This document shows, one piece after another, positions 60,327-64,000 of a stretch of 64,000 nucleotides of DNA; the first letter of the stretch is position 1, and the number at the start of each line of letters is the position of its first letter. Source of the stretch: Fibrella forsythiae (GTDB taxonomy: Bacteria > Bacteroidota > Bacteroidia > Cytophagales > Spirosomataceae); contig NZ_JAFMYW010000005.1 in NCBI RefSeq assembly GCF_017353175.1, positions 1 to 64,000 of the forward strand. Reading direction: 5' to 3'. Made by a program: the position numbers and the translations under genes. Below the pieces are notes generated by a model, which saw nothing but the letters and a program-made list of their open reading frames with translations, was not told the origin of the DNA and made no database searches.

Positions 60327-60716
60327 ATGGCCCTCAACACATTCAAGCATCAGCCGCCAGTGAAGCCAACGCGGCGCAAACGGAGGCCCAACCGCCTCGC
60401 TATCTGGATTAACGAGGTGATGGGATTCGATCGGCTCTTTGGTTCAGACAACTCCTGGCCCATCCGGAACATCAACCGTATCCTGTGGGTAACGCTGTTG
60501 CTGGTGCTGTACATCGGCCTGAACCATAACGCCGAACGGCTCGTCCGGCGCATTCACCGCACCCGCACAGATGTAGACGAGCTTCGCGCCCAGGCCACTA
60601 CGCTGGAAGCTGATCTGGCCCGCAGCAGCAAGCAATCTGAACTCAGTAAACGCGTTCTGGCCGATAGCCTGCTGGATAGCCAGAGCCCACCAACGAAACT
60701 GATTGTCAGCGAGTAA
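60327..60716 (+). CDS. ftsL: FtsL-like cell-division protein
   Basis: 129 aa. A basic cytoplasmic N-terminus (PTRRKRRPNR), one membrane helix (RILWVTLLLVLYIGL, about 51-65) and a periplasmic heptad coiled coil (LVRRIHRTRTDVDELRAQATTLEADL). Position between rsmH and ftsI and the topology match FtsL of the divisome; identity is by position and topology because the sequence itself is divergent. Confidence 0.78.
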   Translation: MALNTFKHQPPVKPTRRKRRPNRLAIWINEVMGFDRLFGSDNSWPIRNINRILWVTLLLVLYIGLNHNAERLVRRIHRTRTDVDELRAQATTLEADLARSSKQSELSKRVLADSLLDSQSPPTKLIVSE

Positions 60717-60728
60717 AATACGTTTACT

Positions 60729-60819
60729 GTTCACTGTGTACAGTTTGCTGTTGCTCTGCTAAGGCAAGTATTATTGAATCGGCAACGCAACGGTAAACAG
60801 CAAACTGCAAACAGTGAAC
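60729..60819. repeat. Inverted repeat between ftsL and ftsI
   Basis: Arms at 60729-60752 and 60796-60819 pair over 24 bases with two mismatches (GTTCACTGT...AGTTTGCTGTT). The repeat fills nearly the whole spacer and ends ten bases before the ftsI ATG. Confidence 0.72.
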
Positions 60820-60828
60820 TCCCTTCCC

Positions 60829-62970
60829 ATGAACATCAAAGAAGAATTCCTTATCCGGTCGCGGCACGCCTTCTATTTTTTGGTGTTGCTGGGCGCAGCC
60901 ATTACCGCCCGACTGATTTACATGCAGTACTTTGCCACCTTCAAGAAAAAAGGCGAAACAACGGCCAAGTACTGGCACGACCGGATTGAAGGCTTTCAGA
61001 TCCGGCAGGATACGCTACGGGCTAAACGCGGCGACATCTACGCCCGCGATGGAAGCCTGCTGGCTACCTCGCTACCAACCTACGAGGTTGGTATAGACCC
61101 ACGCGTGGCCAAAGACGCATATTTCAATAGTAAGGTCGACTCGCTGGGTCATCATTTGTCGGGGCTGTTTCGCGATAAATCGGCGAATGAATACACGAGT
61201 CTGATTCGGGCGGCCCGGCAAAGTGGCCGAAAGTACCTGCTGCTCAATCACCGGCGTATTTCGTTTGTTGAACGGCAAAAAATGTTAACCTGGCCTTTCT
61301 TCCGGGCCACCAAAAAACTCTCGGCGCGGGGCGGCGGGTTGCGGGCCTACTATGAGCGGTATCACCCCTATGGACAAATGGCACTCCGAACCGTTGGTGA
61401 CCTGAACCCGAAGAATATGCAGGGGCAAATGGGCCTTGAAGCATCATTTCAGCCCGTTTTGGCCGGAAAAAACGCGGTGGGTCTGGTAGAAGTACTGGCG
61501 GGCGGCGTAAAAAAGCCCGTTGACGATGGCCCCGATATGAAACCCGAACCTGGCCTGGACCTGCATACAACCCTGGACGTTAATTTTCAGGATATTGCCG
61601 AAACGGCCCTGAAAAACGCCCTGAACAAATACAATGCTGATAAGGGCTGCGTGATCGTGATGGACGTACAGACCGGCGAGATCCGCGCACTAGCCAACCT
61701 CACCCGGCAGGGTGATGGGTATGTCGAGAATTTCAACCACGCCCTGGCTGGCCGTACTGATCCCGGCAGCACATTCAAGCTGGCCACGATGATGGCGCTT
61801 CTGGAAGAAAAAGCGATCACTCCGAACAAAATGATCCATACCGGCGACCGGGCTGTTCGGTATCATGGCGTTGAAGTGGCCGATTCGAAAGGGGGGGCGT
61901 CGGGTAGTATTACGGCGCAGCAGGTGTTTGAAAAATCATCGAATGTAGGCATTCACCTGATGATGCAGAGCTACTTCTACGCCCGCCCCGACCTGTACTG
62001 CCAGTACCTGCGCAAATTCCATCTGAACCGGCCAACAGGCATTCATATGAAAGGCGAAGCGCCGCCCATTATGCGTAACCCCGACATGAAGGGCTGGAGC
62101 AAAACATCGCTTACGTTTATGTCGTACGGCTACGAGATGCAACTGACGCCGTTACAGATGCTGTCGTTCTACAACGCCGTGGCCAATGACGGGCACTGGG
62201 TACGTCCCATGCTTGTAAAGCAGGTGAAACTGGCCGGTGAAGTGGTTGAGGAAACGCAACCGTACATTTCACCAAACCCGATTGCCAAACCCGAAACTAT
62301 TCGGCTGGTGAAGAAAATGCTGGAGGGTGTGGTCACCCACGGCACGGCGCGCAACATTCAGAATCCACATTATTCGATCGGAGGGAAGACCGGTACCGCG
62401 CAGAAGATCGTCAACGGGCTGTATCAGAAGGGGCGTTACTATACCTCATTCATCGGCTATTTTCCCGCCGATAAACCTAAATACAGCGTATTGACGATGG
62501 TGGACAATCCGCACGGCGAAAACGTCAATTTGCTGTATGCCGGTAGCGTGTCGGCTCCGGTTTTCAAGGAAGTAGCCGACCGAATTTACGCGTACGACAT
62601 CGACATTCATGCGCCGATGCGGGTTCGCAAGAACGTTACCTCTCGTCCGCAGGGCGCCATGCTGGCTAGTGCCGGTTATGCCGATGATCTGCACACGATC
62701 GGTTCAGAACTGAACATCGACAGTCAACCCGCTGCCGAGGGCTGGGTACGTCGTAGTTCGGGTGGATCATGGCAGAGCATCCCCGTCCGGAAAGATCGTG
62801 TTCCAGACGTACGGGGCTTACCCCTGCGCGATGCTCTTCCATTACTCGAAAACCGGGGGCTCCACGTCATTGCGCAGGGGCATGGCAAAGTAGTTGGGCA
62901 GTCGCTGGAACCTGGTCAGGCCGTAACGACTAACCGGCAAATTGCCTTGACTCTTCAAGGGAGTGAGTAG
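60829..62970 (+). CDS. ftsI: Penicillin-binding protein 3-like divisome transpeptidase with PASTA domain
   Basis: 713 aa. An N-terminal membrane helix (FYFLVLLGAAITARLIYM, about 15-32), the class B non-catalytic domain, then the transpeptidase: S314-T-F-K317 in DPGSTFKL, SSN in KSSNVGIHL and KTG in GGKTGTAQ. The C-terminus carries one PASTA domain (VPDVRGLPLRDALPLLENRG ... LALTLQ-type end). The start is the ATG at 60829, since the upstream GTG (60814) is inside the inverted repeat. FtsI cross-links septal peptidoglycan. Confidence 0.93.
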   Translation: MNIKEEFLIRSRHAFYFLVLLGAAITARLIYMQYFATFKKKGETTAKYWHDRIEGFQIRQDTLRAKRGDIYARDGSLLATSLPTYEVGIDPRVAKDAYFNSKVDSLGHHLSGLFRDKSANEYTSLIRAARQSGRKYLLLNHRRISFVERQKMLTWPFFRATKKLSARGGGLRAYYERYHPYGQMALRTVGDLNPKNMQGQMGLEASFQPVLAGKNAVGLVEVLAGGVKKPVDDGPDMKPEPGLDLHTTLDVNFQDIAETALKNALNKYNADKGCVIVMDVQTGEIRALANLTRQGDGYVENFNHALAGRTDPGSTFKLATMMALLEEKAITPNKMIHTGDRAVRYHGVEVADSKGGASGSITAQQVFEKSSNVGIHLMMQSYFYARPDLYCQYLRKFHLNRPTGIHMKGEAPPIMRNPDMKGWSKTSLTFMSYGYEMQLTPLQMLSFYNAVANDGHWVRPMLVKQVKLAGEVVEETQPYISPNPIAKPETIRLVKKMLEGVVTHGTARNIQNPHYSIGGKTGTAQKIVNGLYQKGRYYTSFIGYFPADKPKYSVLTMVDNPHGENVNLLYAGSVSAPVFKEVADRIYAYDIDIHAPMRVRKNVTSRPQGAMLASAGYADDLHTIGSELNIDSQPAAEGWVRRSSGGSWQSIPVRKDRVPDVRGLPLRDALPLLENRGLHVIAQGHGKVVGQSLEPGQAVTTNRQIALTLQGSE

Positions 62971-63022
62971 TCGTAGATGAACTACCTATTGAGCCGACGG
63001 CAGCCACAAAAACTACGTACCT

Positions 63023-63631
63023 ATGCGTTTACATCACCTCCTTCTTTTCGCTCTCTTCAGGCTGCCAGCCTTTGCGCAAACGCCGTTTGATCAGCAGATT
63101 GCCGATCATCGGGAGCAGTATAAAGCTGAGTTTCTGAGTACAAAAAGCAGCCCGCTACAATCGAAGGAGGCTGTATCGTTACTTCGTTTTTATCCGGCCG
63201 ACTCTACCTATCGCGTTACGGCTACCGTGCAACGTACCCCCGGCTCCGTGCCGGTCGATCTGCCTACGTCGATGGCTAACAGAACAGCGACCGAAGTCCC
63301 CTATGCTACCTTATCGTTCGTCATTAACAGGAAACCCTGCCAGTTAACGGTGTATAGAAGCCTAAGCCTGGCAAATAACCCGCTCTATCGCGATTACTTA
63401 TTCCTGCCCTTCACCGACGCCACTTCCGGCAAAGAAACTTACGGCGGCGGGCGATATCTCGACCTTCGGACCGGGCAAATTCAGAACGGCAGACTCGTGC
63501 TCGATTTCAACAAAGCCTATAATCCGTACTGTGCCTATAAATCAGGCTATGCCTGCCCGATTCCACCCGCGGCCAACCGCCTGGTTATACCCATAAAAGC
63601 GGGTGAACTGACCTACGGTGGCACACATTAG
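63023..63631 (+). CDS. DUF1684 family secreted protein
   Basis: 202 aa. A signal peptide (MRLHHLLLFALFRLPAFAQ) is followed by the DUF1684 core: ISDH-like start FDQQIADHREQYKAEFL, RFYPADSTYRVTATV, RPCQLTVY-type FVINRKPCQLTVYRS, LFLPFTDATSGKETYGGGRYLDL, and YNPYCAYKSGYACPIPPAANRL at the end (Y.P.CA...GY.CP.PP). It follows ftsI where murE would be expected, so the division cluster is interrupted here. Confidence 0.86.
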   Translation: MRLHHLLLFALFRLPAFAQTPFDQQIADHREQYKAEFLSTKSSPLQSKEAVSLLRFYPADSTYRVTATVQRTPGSVPVDLPTSMANRTATEVPYATLSFVINRKPCQLTVYRSLSLANNPLYRDYLFLPFTDATSGKETYGGGRYLDLRTGQIQNGRLVLDFNKAYNPYCAYKSGYACPIPPAANRLVIPIKAGELTYGGTH

Positions 63632-63757
63632 CCCTTGGTGCAGAGGCTCCGATGTACTGCCTCAAACTCGCTTTACAAAACATCTGCCAGAAAGGCTAGT
63701 CTCTACAGGAGACGTACCTACACCCCAAGCCTGGGGTTGTTATGGATACGCGAACCT

Positions 63758-64000
63758 ATGCTGACGAACGATGAAACCGGGCGTTCGGTCGACGATGTAC
63801 TGTTGCCTATGCTCTGGCTCTATGATTTACCAACCTGGCTTTTCGGGTTGCTCACTGTATTGGTGTTTGTGGTCCCCGCGCTGATCGGCCTTGGGTTTGT
63901 TCATCGCCGTATTCACCGAAGCGAGTTGGCCCTGCTACTCGATAACGGCACTATTGGCTGGTTTTTCTCGTCGGTCACTGTCCTTTACGGCCTCACGCTT
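63758..64000 (+). CDS. Membrane protein, DUF4239/bestrophin-like, truncated by the window edge
   Basis: At least 81 aa, starting MLTNDETGRSVDDVLLPML at 63758. It has a membrane helix (TWLFGLLTVLVFVVPALIGLGFV) and continues as GTIGWFFSSVTVLYGLTL, which resembles the second helix region of DUF4239 (WFF..V...YG..LG). The 3' end is outside the window, so the family call is tentative. Confidence 0.55.
   Translation, partial: MLTNDETGRSVDDVLLPMLWLYDLPTWLFGLLTVLVFVVPALIGLGFVHRRIHRSELALLLDNGTIGWFFSSVTVLYGLTL

Noticed and set aside
897-63718. GGTACGT as Chi, KOPS or another polar replichore motif
   Set aside because: On the long replichore right of the origin candidate the two orientations are nearly equal, so no polarity is visible.

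Overview
The window looks like one contiguous chromosomal stretch of a Bacteroidota, most likely a Cytophagales of the Spirosoma/Fibrella kind (inferred from gene content and from the 16S 5' end at the left edge). Supporting signs are Bacteroidota-type promoters (TTG, 20 bp, TAnnTTTG) before the rRNA operon and before the L31 gene, a GldJ-type gliding lipoprotein, a secreted metalloprotease with a type IX secretion sorting domain, an HAD-first fatty-acid oxidation protein, and Bacteroidota-specific families such as DUF4175.

Layout. 1-252: 5' end of a 16S rRNA gene and its promoter, reading leftward. 272-3358: proline catabolism (pruA) and threonine synthase (thrC). 3440-10127: the probable chromosome origin. 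A cluster of about ten DnaA-box-like 9-mers at 5377-5668 lies beside a five-gene leftward run (119-aa protein, DUF4175, mnmG, methyltransferase, Ig-like lipoprotein). A ParB/parS-like palindrome sits in the mnmG leader. 13977-19567: comF, gldJ and mfd. 19719-22822: a leftward run with a barnase-like secreted RNase, a barstar-like inhibitor, a muconolactone-isomerase-like protein, and an esterase plus ring-cleaving dioxygenase resembling the MhqD/MhqO pair. 23077-25676: a Mla-type lipid transport operon, followed by a decayed gene. 26106-34146: comM-like ATPase, coiled-coil protein, M14 peptidase, fluoride channel, T9SS metalloprotease, msrB. 34255-46614: recQ, small envelope proteins, a FadN-like oxidation protein, a MarR regulator with a visible operator, arginine decarboxylase with a tiny lipoprotein behind it, apbE and an ABC exporter. 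46685-50043: nrdA, whose 3' end is duplicated around an AT-rich cassette of three small genes. 50557-58510: L31 type B, two CxxC-domain paralogues around an MscS channel, valS, yceI and a TlpA-like lipoprotein. 58739-64000: the start of the division/cell-wall cluster (rsmH, ftsL, ftsI), then a DUF1684 protein and a truncated membrane protein.

The most unusual signals are not genes. The heptamer GGTACGT/ACGTACC occurs about 70 times by hand count, against about 8 expected for random equal-base sequence. It is spread evenly, in both orientations, in several reading frames and in spacers, which suggests a DNA-uptake-like or other chromosome-scale signal. A 60-bp palindrome sits exactly in frame (20 codons) just after the signal segment of apbE, like the Rickettsia palindromic elements. 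The nrdA-tail duplication and cassette suggests a small integrative unit that uses the reductase C-terminus as its site. Several spacers carry long hairpins of unclear role.

All homology statements come from reading motifs by eye; no database search was run.
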